A DNA stretch of 64,000 nucleotides from Aotearoamyces nothofagi. Taxonomy: Eukaryota; Ascomycota; Leotiomycetes; Leotiales; Tympanidaceae. The translations under genes and the position numbers were made by a program. Positions 43,915-55,428 of the stretch are shown piece after piece; position 1 is the stretch's first letter; each line of letters starts with the position of its first letter. Location of the stretch: the NCBI GenBank assembly GCA_015345905.1, contig JADDTR010000010.1:558001-622000 (forward strand), written 5' to 3'. The notes below the pieces were generated by a model. It saw nothing but the letters and a program-made list of their open reading frames with translations, had not been told where the DNA came from and made no database searches.

Positions 43915-44466
43915 ATGGTTGTGAGTTCACCATATCAGGCAGAGTCCATCAGACTGCAACCTAATCAGCTCAGTTCCTCAACTTACTAACGTTTGGTTTG
44001 TGGGGAAAGTTTGGAAGGTTAACTCACTATGCATTCGATGCGGTTTTGAGTATGTATCCAGCCTCTGTTCTGCTACGGAAGCTCTGCTAACGTCTTATCG
44101 CAGTCTCAACGATCCTCGCCGGCATGAAGCGGTCAACAGGTTTAACGTATGCCGATCACTCTCCTTATTTCCACCAAGACTCATTACAAGATGGGCAACT
44201 TTGATGGGCGCATATGAGCGTGCACTTGAACCTGCTATGCCTATACACTTAAAAGATTATATCGAACAAATTAGAAGTGGGAAGGAGCATGAAGGCTAAC
44301 AATACCCCTCCTGCGGGACCTTAGGCCCAGTCTCCATACGGAGAAGCTCACAGACAACAAAGACGTGAAGAAATGGGTGGACACCTACCTAGATGTTGGC
44401 GAATGGTGCATGGATAAATCTGTCCAACTGGCGGCAGCCAGCGGATGGTTCAAGCACCAACGATGA
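43915..44466 (+). CDS. DUF1748 small protein, 88 aa
   Basis: A small conserved fungal family; the yeast member is YKL018C-A, which I recall as mitochondrial. Four exons (43915-43920, 43974-44049, 44104-44146, 44325-44466) rebuild a full-length match: MVFLNLLTFGLWGKFGRL, THYAFDAVLISTILAGMKRS, TGLTPSLHTEKLTDNKDVKK, WVDTYLDVGEWCMDKSV and a GWF-containing end. The first exon codes only Met-Val, and the third intron is long for this window (178 bases). A hydrophobic segment around LISTILAG suggests membrane contact. No unspliced frame shows the protein, so automated prediction could miss it. Confidence 0.85.
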
Positions 44467-45008
44467 TTTCTCATCATAGGAGATGGATGCTGCACAGGAA
44501 TTTAGATAGGCGCAGGACGTGGGCAACATTATATATGCCAGCAGGAAGTTTCCAGCAAGAAGTTTTTCAGATATCTGTATCATTGGACAGACCCAAATCT
44601 GGCGTTTTCCGGCGTTGGAGGGAGACCATAACGAAAACGAGTGTGAAGGATAGCTGCCGGCTCAATTGCAGATATATGCACCTCTAACCAGTTTGTATGT
44701 CAACATACTCAATACTAGCAATTGAGATTTGATGGGAATTCATGGAAATATCAAACTCATATTTCGGAGACTCGAATGCATTCATGCCGAACCCGAGGTT
44801 ACCTGAGTTTAGCGCCCGAACAGCTCGCCCTTTCATGCGAAGACGGCCTTAAATTGTACCTGAATTACCTGCCAGTGCCTACTTCCCCGCAATACTTTGC
44901 TCGGCAACGTGACATACATATACATTGCGTCGAGTAAATGTAATTTCGTTAATAGTCATTCTATCTGGGTATTGTACCGGTCCCGGAACCAAATCATCGC
45001 TATAATAA
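44467..45008. other. Convergent 3' intergenic
   Basis: 542 bases between the ends of the DUF1748 and Atg28-like genes. No gene relic or repeat recognised. Confidence 0.45.
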
Positions 45009-46766
45009 TTAAGCATCATCATCATCATCATCGTGCGAAACCAACAAAGTAGGATCCGGACCATCATCCTCACTCTCAGATCTATAATCCTTTACGTCAA
45101 CTGCTTCGTGATTGCCATTTTCCTCCGTATTCTCACCATTATCTGCAGCAAGGAGATCCACTCCATTCACTGCAGAGTCCTCGCCCGGTTCCTCAATTCT
45201 CCCAGTATCCTGTTCAGTTCCAGTGGAAACCAGGTCTTCATATTTCTCAGCACTTTCAGGACCATTTACCCCTTCCAGCGCAGCTCTTAAGATGCCCTCT
45301 CCCTCTCTAAAAGCTTCCAACTCCGCTCCCACCGCACATATTAGTAGATTCCACCCTTCTCCAGCCGCGCTAAGTGCCTTAGCTTCTAACTCTCTAAGAA
45401 CAGCCCCCATTTTGCCCAGTTGCTTTCGTAGATCAAATTGACCATTTTTCATCTGACTCCTTAAATCATCCTCGAAATCCGTGACAAGAGCAACGGTTTC
45501 TGCCCACATCTGTGCCCCAGCCCCTAGCGCTGAGCTTTCCAACTCCGCAGAAGATTTATAAATTTTTAAACCTGAGATTGTGGACAAAAGCCAGGAACGT
45601 GCCATTCCAAGAGTCCGGCGTTTTGGCGGTAACTTCAGAAATGTCTGATCTCTATTATCGCCATCGGAGCCTTCCTCTACACCATTGCTCGCAGATATTG
45701 CTAAAGCAATATCCTGTATCGGCGGTTTCCGTAAGAACCCCTTCACCTCATTTTCTAGTTCTCTTCTTCCGTTTGCAAAACTGCTAGATTTTGCTTCTTG
45801 TCGATTTTGCAACTCTTGTATCCTCTCACTGAGGTGTCGTTCCCGGGTCTTGAGTCCCATTAGCCTATCCTCCAAATCCCTAATTTCAGTCTCTACGGCA
45901 CTTTTCTCGGTCATCAACTCAGAAGCTTCTCTTGATTCTGAACCATCCTCGATCTTCTTCATCTCCACCTCAAAGCCAGCTATTTTCTTCTCCCACTTTG
46001 TAACCTGTGAGACCGCAGATTGTAGGGTGCGGATTTCGTGGTCAACAAGTTCGGTTTCGTGGGATTTTACATCCTCTAGTTCGAGCATGGCGTTCAAGAT
46101 CCCTCTTCGTGCACCCCTCAATCCAATATTCTTCTTCCTTGGCTGCCGCACAGGTATGACAGCCCCAGTCCTGGCCCCACTGTCACGGCTCCTTGCTCGC
46201 CATCCATCCTCCACTCCGTTATTAAGTACAGTGGAATGTGATGTGGGTGTGCTGCTCCCAGCATCAGAACTTATATCATCTCTTCCATGAGCATCACCAA
46301 TACGACCTTGTACTAGCCCCATGGTCTGTGCGTCGAGCAGCGTCTGGAGCTCGGCCTGGATTGCTTTCTCACGTCGAGAGAGGGCAGCCAGTGGGCTGGC
46401 AGGGTTAGTGGATGGCATGTATTTTGTAGCTGTGCGAGATGCGGAGAAAGAACGAGCGGTTGAGTTTGAGTGGGGAGAGGAAGAGCTAGGAGCAAAAAGA
46501 ACACTGGTCGCGATGGGTGGAGGAATTTGGGAGAAGCTAATATGCTGCTGGCGTCGAGATTGTGAAACAGGCGACCGTGACACATTGGGGGAGTGGGATG
46601 TTGCCTTGGAACTCGATGCATCGGAATATGGGCGAGGTGGGAGATCATCCAGTGGATGTGACGAGGCATGCTGTGGTAGCAGAGGTGAACGATCTCGAGA
46701 TGTCGAGGAACGGCGGAAGAAAGATCTAGTTATCTTGTCAGCATTAGGCAAGGAGTAGTAATGCAT
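45009..46766 (-). CDS. atg28: Atg28-like autophagy coiled-coil protein
   Basis: A single exon encodes 585 aa. The first 120 residues are disordered and Ser/Pro-rich. SPLAALSRREKAIQAELQTLLDAQ (about 124-147) and the following GLRGARRGILNAMLELEDVKSHE resemble the Atg28 family of filamentous ascomycetes. A long coiled coil spans about 235-345 (heptads in LVDHEIRTLQSAVSQVTKWE and ETEIRDLEDRLMGLKTRERH). The C-terminus is acidic and ends in a run of Asp. In methylotrophic yeast Atg28 takes part in pexophagy and selective autophagy. The assignment rests on remembered family features rather than a catalytic motif, hence moderate confidence; a generic coiled-coil protein is the alternative. Confidence 0.6.
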   Translation of the reverse strand: MHYYSLPNADKITRSFFRRSSTSRDRSPLLPQHASSHPLDDLPPRPYSDASSSKATSHSPNVSRSPVSQSRRQQHISFSQIPPPIATSVLFAPSSSSPHSNSTARSFSASRTATKYMPSTNPASPLAALSRREKAIQAELQTLLDAQTMGLVQGRIGDAHGRDDISSDAGSSTPTSHSTVLNNGVEDGWRARSRDSGARTGAVIPVRQPRKKNIGLRGARRGILNAMLELEDVKSHETELVDHEIRTLQSAVSQVTKWEKKIAGFEVEMKKIEDGSESREASELMTEKSAVETEIRDLEDRLMGLKTRERHLSERIQELQNRQEAKSSSFANGRRELENEVKGFLRKPPIQDIALAISASNGVEEGSDGDNRDQTFLKLPPKRRTLGMARSWLLSTISGLKIYKSSAELESSALGAGAQMWAETVALVTDFEDDLRSQMKNGQFDLRKQLGKMGAVLRELEAKALSAAGEGWNLLICAVGAELEAFREGEGILRAALEGVNGPESAEKYEDLVSTGTEQDTGRIEEPGEDSAVNGVDLLAADNGENTEENGNHEAVDVKDYRSESEDDGPDPTLLVSHDDDDDDA

Positions 46767-47531
46767 TGTTCAAAAGCTTGCCTGTCCATCCTGTGCAAGT
46801 ATTATGGAGTGTGTTATGCCATAAATATGCAGTTTAGGAAGCTCTGGTCGAGCAAAGAGTAGATACGGTCGTACGGCACTTGCCGGATTAGATAGGCGCT
46901 CACATGGTTGGGTCATCCATCCATGGAGGCGTGAGCGTCAAGCGTCTCAGTCGTCAGCAGACTATATAAAGTGCAAAGCATCATATACCGACACTCAAAC
47001 AGAATTTCTGAGAAATAAATCAGAAATAAAACTCCAGACAATCACTTCTCGAGTTGGTTAACCAGGTAGCTGCCTGCCCGATAAACAAGGCTGCAAAGTT
47101 TCCGAGGTTCGCAAAACGTCACCCGGCGGTATGCATTACAAGGGCGACAGTCAGCCGGGGGGGGACACTTGAAAAGAGACTACTTTCCGCCGACCACAGT
47201 GCTCCGCATAGCAAGAACAACAAATATGAGCTGGCCGCAATTGCATTTTCCATAGCATCTAAGTTAATGGTACTTATTTACAGCCAAGGTCCAAGAGCGG
47301 TCTCACACCCTCCTATCTTATCATTTAGAATACCTGTCTTGCACCATACTCGCGTCGTCGGTTTTTGCGATCTTACCTAAGTTGCCTTTGTGCCTTTTTC
47401 ACTTAAGTCTTGAGCATATCATATTTAAACTAGGCAATATCTAGTCATTAAAAGATAAGCCAGGTTGGTTATTAAATCGTTGAATTCATCGTACCTTGCT
47501 TAGAATATGCAGAGCCTAACAACTTTCTAGC
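46767..47531. other. Divergent intergenic region
   Basis: 765 bases between the Atg28-like gene (minus) and the SDR gene (plus). No gene or array of note. Confidence 0.45.
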
Positions 47532-48520
47532 ATGGCCCCAGGATTAACTGCCAGAGAATCTCTAGCAGATCGTTCAATTCCATTTATGAAGTTCAGTGAT
47601 GGCAGTGAATCATCGATGACGGCTCCACCACCGCCAGCGCCACATTATCTAACCAACGAAGGACGAGCCCAATTTCGCTTCGCGGTAGAGGGTAACGCTG
47701 TCGTTACCGGAGGAGCTGGCGCGCTTGGACTTGCTGCATCTCGTGCTTTACTCGAGCATGGCCTTGCTGGGCTTGCTCTCTTCGACGTGAATCCAGTTCC
47801 GTTACAGGAAGCAAAGACAGCACTGGAGGTAGAGTTTCCTTCCGCGACCATAGTTGTGAAGAGGGTGGATATCACTGATGATGTGGCTGTCACCGATGTA
47901 ATGGAGGATGTTGCAAACTCCCTTGGGTCAGTTGATATACTTCTTTGCTTTGCTGGGGTGGTGGGATGTACCCATGCCATTGAGATGAGTGCAGCGGAAT
48001 GGCGTCGCACACTCGAAATCAACACGACTGGCACGTTTCTATGTGCACAGGCCGCTGCGAAATCGATGATCCGACAAGGAACAGGAGGCAGTATTGTCTT
48101 CACGGCCTCCATATCAGCTCATCGGGTCAACTTTCCACAACCGCAAGTCGCATATAATGTCAGCAAAAGTGCCTTACTAGCATTGAAGAACAGCTTGGCG
48201 GCCGAATGGGCCAGGTATGGGATCAGAGTGAACAGCATCAGCCCTGGAGTAAGTATTCCAAGCTAATTAGCTTAACTCTTTTGATAGCCATGGCGTGTGT
48301 TTTCAGTGTACTCTGCTAATACCGACAGTACATGGACACTATTTTGAACGAAGGGCCTGGTCTAGCAGAAGCTCGCGGTATTTGGGCAAGCAGAAACCCG
48401 ATGGGAAGGATGGGCGTCCCCAACGAATTGGCTGGAGCAGTTGTGCTGTTGTCATCTAGTGCCGGGAGTTATATCAATGGGTCGGACCTTCTGGTGGATG
48501 GGGGGCAAATTTTGTCTTGA
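47532..48520 (+). CDS. Classical SDR, polyol dehydrogenase / ketose reductase type
   Basis: Two exons (47532-48248 and 48329-48520, intron 80 bases) give 302 aa. After a 50-residue leader comes AVVTGGAGALGLAASRALLE (NAD(P) loop), LFDVNP (cofactor-choosing acidic residue after strand 2, suggesting NAD), LLCFAGVV in place of NNAG, catalytic Ser in TASISAHR, YNVSK as the Tyr-Lys pair and the C-terminal GSDLLVDGGQ. The closest remembered relatives are D-arabinitol dehydrogenases, L-xylulose reductases and sorbose reductases of fungi. The substrate is not determined. It converges on the F-box gene with 134 bases between them. Confidence 0.85.
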
Positions 48521-48654
48521 TAAAGATTGTGAACCGTTTGCAGATTGTATAGAAAGATGTGCAGCTTAATTTATGAGGGCGAAATAGAAAAGTTTGTGAT
48601 ATGATACCCATCAAAATTTTTAAATCAAGTTGAAAGGCGAATATGTGTCGTTGC

Positions 48655-50321
48655 TCACTTACCCTGGCTTCCATAATAACTTGGAGGCCGTCCTTGGCCA
48701 AGGTCACGTCCGGCAATGGTGTTATGGTCCAGGCACCTTCCCACAGCCCACATTTCCCACATTTGCCTTTGAACATGAGAAACGTTTCTACCATTGTCTC
48801 CAAGATCATCGTCATTATCAAACTGACTGGAGCGAGAGCAAGTACACAAGCCTTGAAGCTGGGGCGGGTTTGAACGTAGGTGAAGATCCACCGACACTGC
48901 GCCGCGATTACTGACACTGGTAACATCACTATCGGAGTCACTCCCCTCGTAGTTTTGCTCAATTTCGTGGCCCTGCTCGCCGTCATCCTCCATGTTGTAA
49001 TCGAAATCATCTCCGACATCACTGTCGCTGCTGCTGTCGTTGTAAGGGTCCAAGTCAGAATTGTCCGACACAACCATATTTCCTGTATGTGTAGCATCAA
49101 ATTGCTCGGCATAATCTGCATGAGAGAGGCTCAGCCACTCAAGTCCCTGAACCTCACGTCGAAGCATCTTTAAGACATCCTTCCACATACTGCCTTGCCT
49201 AAGTAAAATGCCACGCAATCGCAATCCACGCAGCGTACTACGATGCCGAAGCGCTAACTCCTGTATCTCATTGCCATTTAGCTTCCAGCCCTCTATAGAA
49301 AGTACTCGTAAATTCTCCAACCGGATATTGTGAAATAGGTCCTCGAGGGATAGGGATACAGAAACAGGCAATTTGCTAGGGCGACCGACATGTAAAGCGA
49401 GCAAATTGGTGGCCGACATCAGTAGTGCACGGAAGAGTCCAGACAACTGACTCATGTTACGTTCTGTGATGTGATCGTCAAAGCACAGTATCAAGCAATG
49501 GAGACGCTCTGCAACCAATGTCAGGGTTGATCCCGGCCCGTGTCTCAAGGACAAGGCGCTTTCTGCATCAATCATCGCAAATGATAACCATTTGGCGGAA
49601 GATCTTGATGATAGAAAAGCCCGGCCTAGTGCTTTTGCACCACGAACATATGCCGGCGCCCAACCTTGAATTGGTTGCATAACGATTTCGGGGTGGCGGA
49701 TGAGGTACTTTTCGAAGAGCGCGTCCGTTCTATCTGTGGTTCGACGGAGACGAATAGTTTGGAGTGAAGTGAAAGCAATGAATGCACTTTGTAAAGTGCG
49801 TAGGTCCATCGCTGACTCTATTATCTCAATTTGCTCCAGCGCCTTGGCCATAAATTGGTTTGCTTCGGAACTCGTCTCATCTGGCGTTGCATTGTAAAGC
49901 TCTTGAAAGTGTGCACGGTCTGCAAGGTGTTAATCCAGCTATAAATATATAGTAGAATGATACTACCTTTTAGATAAAGCCTTGATATGTGATATGTAAG
50001 TTTTTTGACTGTCTGGGCGATGTGAGGCTGCTCTAAAATCCTCTGGAGCCTCAAAAAATCGGCACGGGTGAACCAAACATTGAGGTCCTTGAATAGGAAC
50101 TGAAGACCGAGCCCCGCAAATCTCCTACAGACGTTTCTAAAGTTGATAATATCGCTTGATGGAGCTGCTGGTAGTTGCTCGGCCTTTAAGCTCACAGCAC
50201 TCATGAAAGCTCGATCATCGATCCTCGGTGGATCAATATCAATATTCAGTGCGTGGACAACACCTAGGAGGATTTCATCTGACATGCTCAAAATCCCAAT
50301 TCGTTGACCGTTGAAAGCCAT
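48655..50321 (-). CDS. F-box-like protein with acidic C-terminal region
   Basis: Two exons (49967-50321 and 48655-49919, intron 47 bases) encode 539 aa. The N-terminus ILSMSDEILLGVVHALN and, 50 residues later, IINFRNVCRRFAGLGLQFLF is the two-part F-box pattern of fungal substrate adaptors for SCF ubiquitin ligases. Leu-rich strands such as LENLRVLSIEGWKLNG and STLRGLRLRGILL suggest leucine-rich-repeat-like packing. The region after residue about 410 is Asp/Glu/Ser-rich and poorly conserved in appearance. A GTAAGT donor overlaps the stop region (48655-48661), so the true C-terminus could be one exon farther on. Confidence 0.65.
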
Positions 50322-51704
50322 GGCAAAACGGCGAAGATCGCGATCGAGTTCCGAATCTTAACAGCAAGTAATACTTGAGTGCCAAATCGAACGAAGCGGA
50401 TTTGGATTAACTTATCAATGATAGGATTGTCGTAAAATATCTGTTGGGTGTTATCACTACACGACACCTAAGAAGACAGGAAGGGATGTGACAGCACACG
50501 GTCTTGATAGGAAGGAGTATCAAATGCATGTTAGGATAATGGAAAACCAACATTTGTATTAGCAACAGGATCGCACGGACTATGTATGCACGTCCACGCT
50601 GCCTCCAACACCATAAGTGAGGGGAGTGATGCTTCGTGCATATGTGATTAAATCCTATTTTCCCGGGATATAGATCATTGGCCGAGATACTGCACTCTGG
50701 CCGCTGAAAGACGGCTGCCCTATCACTGTCGAGTCTAGCGTCACCAGTATCTCGGGTTAAATTCAGTCATGTGACAAGCTAAGCCTGATCTACTTTGTAA
50801 AATGAATGTGAGAATGGATAATATTATCCAATCAATGTCTCTGCGTGGCCCAGCAGCTAGGGTCAGGGATCCGTGGGTGTGGTTGCAGTTGGATGTTATT
50901 GACCAGTAGCGAGGAGAACTGCGGTAAGCATAAGGTAGGCATTAGTGTCTTAAGAAGCGGGAGGGTCATTAATCTTCAGCACATCGAATGACAATATCTG
51001 AGGATGAGTTGGACTATTTGAATTTCTTGTTCAGTAAATGGCCTCGGGTGAGGAAGCTCATCGCACACCGCTCCCTGCTGCGTGAGCATACCCATGACAA
51101 TTTTTTCTCCAGTCTCATGAATGACTGGCTAGTATTAAGCGCTGGTCAAATATTTCCCGTGCATTGCCGAATGAAAATAACATGGGGACCGGCGTGCGTG
51201 ATCGTAATCATTGATGTGACCGACGTTCCCGAGGGCGGGTCGGAACGTACCTTACGCAGAGAAGTGGCACGGGTAGGAAGAGGATCATCCGCATATCACA
51301 TCTAGTGCGATTCCCGTGAGCACCCGCAGGATCTTACCCTCAATGCCCATCAACTGCAGCGCATATATGCGGGCATCCTATCTTGTGGTTGCTGCTGGGA
51401 TAAAACTCAAGGAACTACCAACAATCCCAAAGATATTCCGGAAGTAATCCAACATCAAGTACAATACCTTACTAAGGGTTTTGTGTGATACCTAGCAAAA
51501 ATGCAAGCCACAGTCCACCGCTTTTTCAGGTAGTCTGAGCATTCCGCATTTGTTTTCCTGCCTGTCACACTGTTCACAACTGTAAACGTTCCTTGCAATC
51601 GCTATGATATGATCCATCGAGTCGCTATCAGTAGTAGGAAGTATGCTCCCAGAGAGTAACAGACATTATTCGGTATCCCACCAAAGAAATAACATATATT
51701 GCCA
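50322..51704. other. Intergenic with one doubtful small frame
   Basis: 1.38 kb. An ATG frame on the plus strand (50988-51305, 105 aa, starting MTISEDELDYLNFLFSKW) has no recognisable domain, and its second half looks random, so it is not called as a gene. No repeat or RNA gene was recognised. Confidence 0.4.
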
Positions 51705-52937
51705 TTAGGGGGATGGTCCGCGAGCACTCTCGGCCATTCCTTGCCGTATAGCTGTGCTACTGATCTTGGCCGCGAAGTTATTGTCGTGGCTGATAGATTG
51801 CCCATCTTGAGCATTCAAGACGTCTACCTCGTACACCTCAAGGGGCTTCCAGCCCTTTTCCACTCTCTTCTCATTCACAAGTTGGCCCCCTGAGCGTGTC
51901 TCTCTTGATATAACCAGTGCAGAGATTTTTTCTTCCGTAATCGTTGGACCAAATGGATCTTGAATCTCTACACACTCAATTGTGAGTGATGCTTGTTTGA
52001 TTCGAGTATGTATGGCTCGACCATTCACAACAGGCTCGTTGAAGGACAGAGTCTCGACATCTTCCTTTCCTGGAAGAGGGAAATACAACAATGAAATCAG
52101 AAAGCTGGTCACCTCCTCCTGACGCTGCGTCCAAGTCTCAAGATATTCTGCAAATTTTTTATTCTTCAACAACTCGTCTCCTGTAATTCCCACAATAAGC
52201 CTTCGAGGAGACTTGTTGTTGCCAGCTGTAGGCTGTAGTAATAGAGCAGTGGCGGTTAGCAACAACTTGTGACCAGCGTGCAAATGGTCAAATGTCCCCC
52301 CCACGATAACAACGTTATGGATGATTGACAAACTCTCGAGCTTTTGATGGGTGGTGGATTTTTTCAACACGATACCAACGCCTCCCTTCACAGTATGAAC
52401 CTCGCCATGTAGAGGAGGATTCATTTGCGAGACATAATGCACGTATTTCCTGAAAAGGCCTTGCCCCTTCTCGCCATCAACAGAGAATATTGAATGCCAT
52501 CGTCGCCGTGTCAAGGCAAAAGTTGGTAAGTCGATTATGGGGCCACAGTTAGTTAGGGGAGTAGGTGGAAGGTCATCGTCGCCGTGAAGTCGCAGTGATG
52601 AATCATGCGCCAGCAATATTATGCAGGCATCTATGCCACCAGGACCTTCTGGCTCGATCGAAGACTCAGCGCAGATAATGCAGATGAGACTGTATAGTCC
52701 TGCAAGTAACTGCTCGATCTCCTCAAAGATTTGTGATCTCGGTTGATCTAAGCGTCCAAGAATGTTGGGGCAAGGTACAACGACTTCAAGAACAGCAGCT
52801 GTCGGAAGATGTAGTAGTGCAAGTGCCCTCAAAGCTGCTGTAATGGAAGGGTGGTATGCAGCTTTCAGCGCCGCTGGATATGCCGGGTCTGGAGGAGGGG
52901 GTAGCAAAAGCAATGAAGGAAGAGTAGGTGTTGACAT
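51705..52937 (-). CDS. cab4: Pantetheine-phosphate adenylyltransferase (Cab4 type)
   Basis: Fourth enzyme of CoA synthesis, joining 4'-phosphopantetheine and ATP to dephospho-CoA. Single exon, 410 aa. The nucleotidyltransferase signature GGTFDHLHAGH is at 213-223. Downstream are LIVGITGDELLKNK, EIQDPFGPTITEEKISALVIS with SRET, and STAIRQGMA near the end, as in Cab4 and the PPAT half of CoA synthases. The N-terminal 200 residues form the variable domain of the fungal enzyme, opening with a Pro/Leu-rich stretch. No dephospho-CoA kinase domain is attached, which fits the fungal arrangement with a separate Cab5. Confidence 0.9.
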   Translation of the reverse strand: MSTPTLPSLLLLPPPPDPAYPAALKAAYHPSITAALRALALLHLPTAAVLEVVVPCPNILGRLDQPRSQIFEEIEQLLAGLYSLICIICAESSIEPEGPGGIDACIILLAHDSSLRLHGDDDLPPTPLTNCGPIIDLPTFALTRRRWHSIFSVDGEKGQGLFRKYVHYVSQMNPPLHGEVHTVKGGVGIVLKKSTTHQKLESLSIIHNVVIVGGTFDHLHAGHKLLLTATALLLQPTAGNNKSPRRLIVGITGDELLKNKKFAEYLETWTQRQEEVTSFLISLLYFPLPGKEDVETLSFNEPVVNGRAIHTRIKQASLTIECVEIQDPFGPTITEEKISALVISRETRSGGQLVNEKRVEKGWKPLEVYEVDVLNAQDGQSISHDNNFAAKISSTAIRQGMAESARGPSP

Positions 52938-53186
52938 GTTTCCAACAGTACGTTGTAATGGCAGAGTAGATTAGCTCATAAGATACCTTGGAGATAAAGT
53001 CCCAGGCCGTCGGGCCGTAAAATGGCCCACAAAGCGTTACCGATTTCCGACGTAACAATAGTATGGTTGATCTACGGATACTGCCAGCAAATGAATTTAT
53101 GCCTCAGGCATAAATAATGTATCGACACCCAATGTGCGATCAAGTCGAACACTGGCGCCCATTATTAGAGCGAGCTCTCATCAGCT

Positions 53187-55428
53187 ATGCCATTCCACGC
53201 GCACCAGTCCTCCTCTTCCTCCTCGCAACAAAATGCGCAACATATGCCACAAGGTGCTGCTTCCGGTATATTTCAAGCTGCCCAAGCCTTAGGTTCAATC
53301 GGAGCCCCAACGGGCAATCTGAAAGCGGTCACATCTACCACAACAGCTGGAACAGATAGCCTCTTTCCATCCACTGGAAGTGCATCAAGTTCAAATACTG
53401 GAGGGCGACCTGAACATCCTCCAACCTACACTGTGCCTCTAGCGACTTCATCTCATAAAGCATCTGTCCCAGGCTCGGCCATGAACAACGCACAGCAATT
53501 CGAGACTCCGCGCAGATCACAAACATATGGACGGCAATCAGACGAGCTTCATCTGACGCCTTCGGTTACTGCTTCTGCGCAACGTGGTCCATTATCACCG
53601 CGAGACTACTTGGCTGGAGGGCCACCCCGAATCAGCCTTGAACAGGCGACACCAGAAAGTTCCCAGTACCAGAGTGGGGGAGGTATGCCAGGTGCCCTTC
53701 AACCAGGCGGGACCAATAGGCCCGGTCCATTGTCATCCAATACTGCTCCTGCAGTGCCTACAATATCACAAACAATGCTGCAAGAATCATACACGAATCC
53801 GACAAGATCTGCGGCTCTAAGTCTCTCTCACAACTATTCCCGCTCAAGTCCATCAGCTGGATATGAAGGCCAAAGTTATATGGCTATCACGGCCACTCCG
53901 GGCACCAGTGAACAGTATGCATCACCTACAAATCAAAAGTATACTCCACAAAGTCAGCAGCGAAATGTTTCGAATACACCTTTAGGGCTTGCAGATATTC
54001 GGCCCCGAGCAGACTCAGGATTATCAGAAAGCTTACCAGGCGCTAATCCCTACTCCTACGATGGAGCGAATGCTATACCAACGAACAGCAACTATCTAGC
54101 ACCATGGGCGATATACGCTTTTGACTGGTGTAAGTGGCCTGCTCAAAATCATGATGCAGGAAAGGTTGCTGTTGGGAGTTACCTTGAGGACGGTCATAAC
54201 TTTGTATGTCCCAACAATTTATCCAATATCCGTTGACCTTTCTTTTAAATGCTAACTATAACTAATACAGATTCAAATACTTGAGTCCCAGATCACACCT
54301 GCGTCCCCAGAGTCGTATAGCTCAACCGCTACAAAATATGGTATTGATTTTGTAAAAATAGCTGAAGCGACCCACTCCTACCCCGTCACTCGTCTATTGT
54401 GGGAGCCTCCATCGTCACAAAAGCAGTCAACTGATCTTTTGGCAACTTCTGGTGATCACCTCAGATTATGGTCCCTACCTTCTGACACGCCCATCTCTTC
54501 TCCCGGGAACTCTATAACGCGCTCGGCGAATCATGGACGTGATCTCCCTCCAAGCAAATTAACGCCGCTGGCGTTGCTATCTAATTCAAAAACACCAGAG
54601 CACACTGCTCCGTTGACTTCTCTTGATTGGAACACTGTCTCGCCTTCTCTCATTATCACTTCAAGCATTGATACAACATGTACAATCTGGGATATACCAA
54701 CATTGACGGCGAAGACTCAATTGATCGCTCATGATAAAGAAGTATTTGACGTTCGTTTTTGCGCCAACAGTGTTGATGTGTTTGTAAGCTGCGGTGCTGA
54801 TGGTAGCGTGCGAATGTTTGATCTTCGGAGCCTGGAGCACAGTACCATCATATATGAGCCAACTACTAAAGATGACAAAGGTAAGCAACTAAGTCCTCCT
54901 TATTGCATTATTTCGACAACTAAGACAATAGCAGATCCAAATGCCGCTGGGGGTCGAATAAGCCCAACATTAGCACAGCAGACTATGTCATACGCACCTC
55001 CACTCTTGAGATTAGCGGCGTCGCCTCATGACACTCACTTGCTAGCTACATTCTCTCAAGACTCCAAGATCATTAGGATACTTGACGTCCGTCAGCCAGG
55101 TCAAGCCTTGCTAGAGCTGCATGGTCACGGAGCTGCTATCAATTGCATAGAATGGTCCCCATCACGCCGTGGGACCCTAGCATCCGGTGCTGATGACTCC
55201 CTTGTTCTAGTATGGGATCTTCTCAGCCAGAGCACATCTGCCGCCCCGCCAGGACCAAGTGCCAATGGCACTCAAGCGCCTGATAACAGTCGAGGTCCTG
55301 CTGCCAGCTGGCGTTGTGATTATGAGGTAGGAAATATCAGCTGGGCGCCTCATAGCGCTTTGAATAACGATGGTGGAGATTGGTTGGGTGTCAGTGGAGG
55401 ACGAGGTATTTGGGGTGTGAAGCTATGA
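53187..55428 (+). CDS. WD40 protein of the DCAF7 / WDR68 / TTG1 kind
   Basis: Three exons (53187-54203, 54271-54880, 54932-55428) encode 707 aa. The first 310 residues are disordered, rich in Ser/Gln/Pro/Thr. Then WAIYAFDWCKWPAQNHDAGK and KVAVGSYLEDGHNF start the propeller in the way typical of DCAF7/LWD/TTG1 adaptors. WD blocks follow: HSYPVTRLLWEPP, SLDWNTVSPSLIITSSID...CTIWDIP, AHDKEVFDVRFC...VRMFDLRSLEHS, LHGHGAAINCIEWSP and DDSLVLVWDLL. Relatives scaffold DYRK kinases and cullin ligases. The second intron is 51 bases without in-frame stop, so unspliced RNA would add 17 residues. Confidence 0.82.

Noticed and set aside
44722-44937. 71-codon frame between the DUF1748 and Atg28-like genes
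   Set aside because: No family similarity and it lies in a convergent 3' region.
50988-51305. 105-aa ATG frame as a separate gene
   Set aside because: No domain, no splice support, and the second half looks random; left as intergenic.
1403-52937. Functional linkage of the PPTase (left end) with the CoA-pathway PPAT (right end)
   Set aside because: Both touch phosphopantetheine metabolism, but they are about 50 kb apart with unrelated housekeeping genes between, so chance is the simpler reading.
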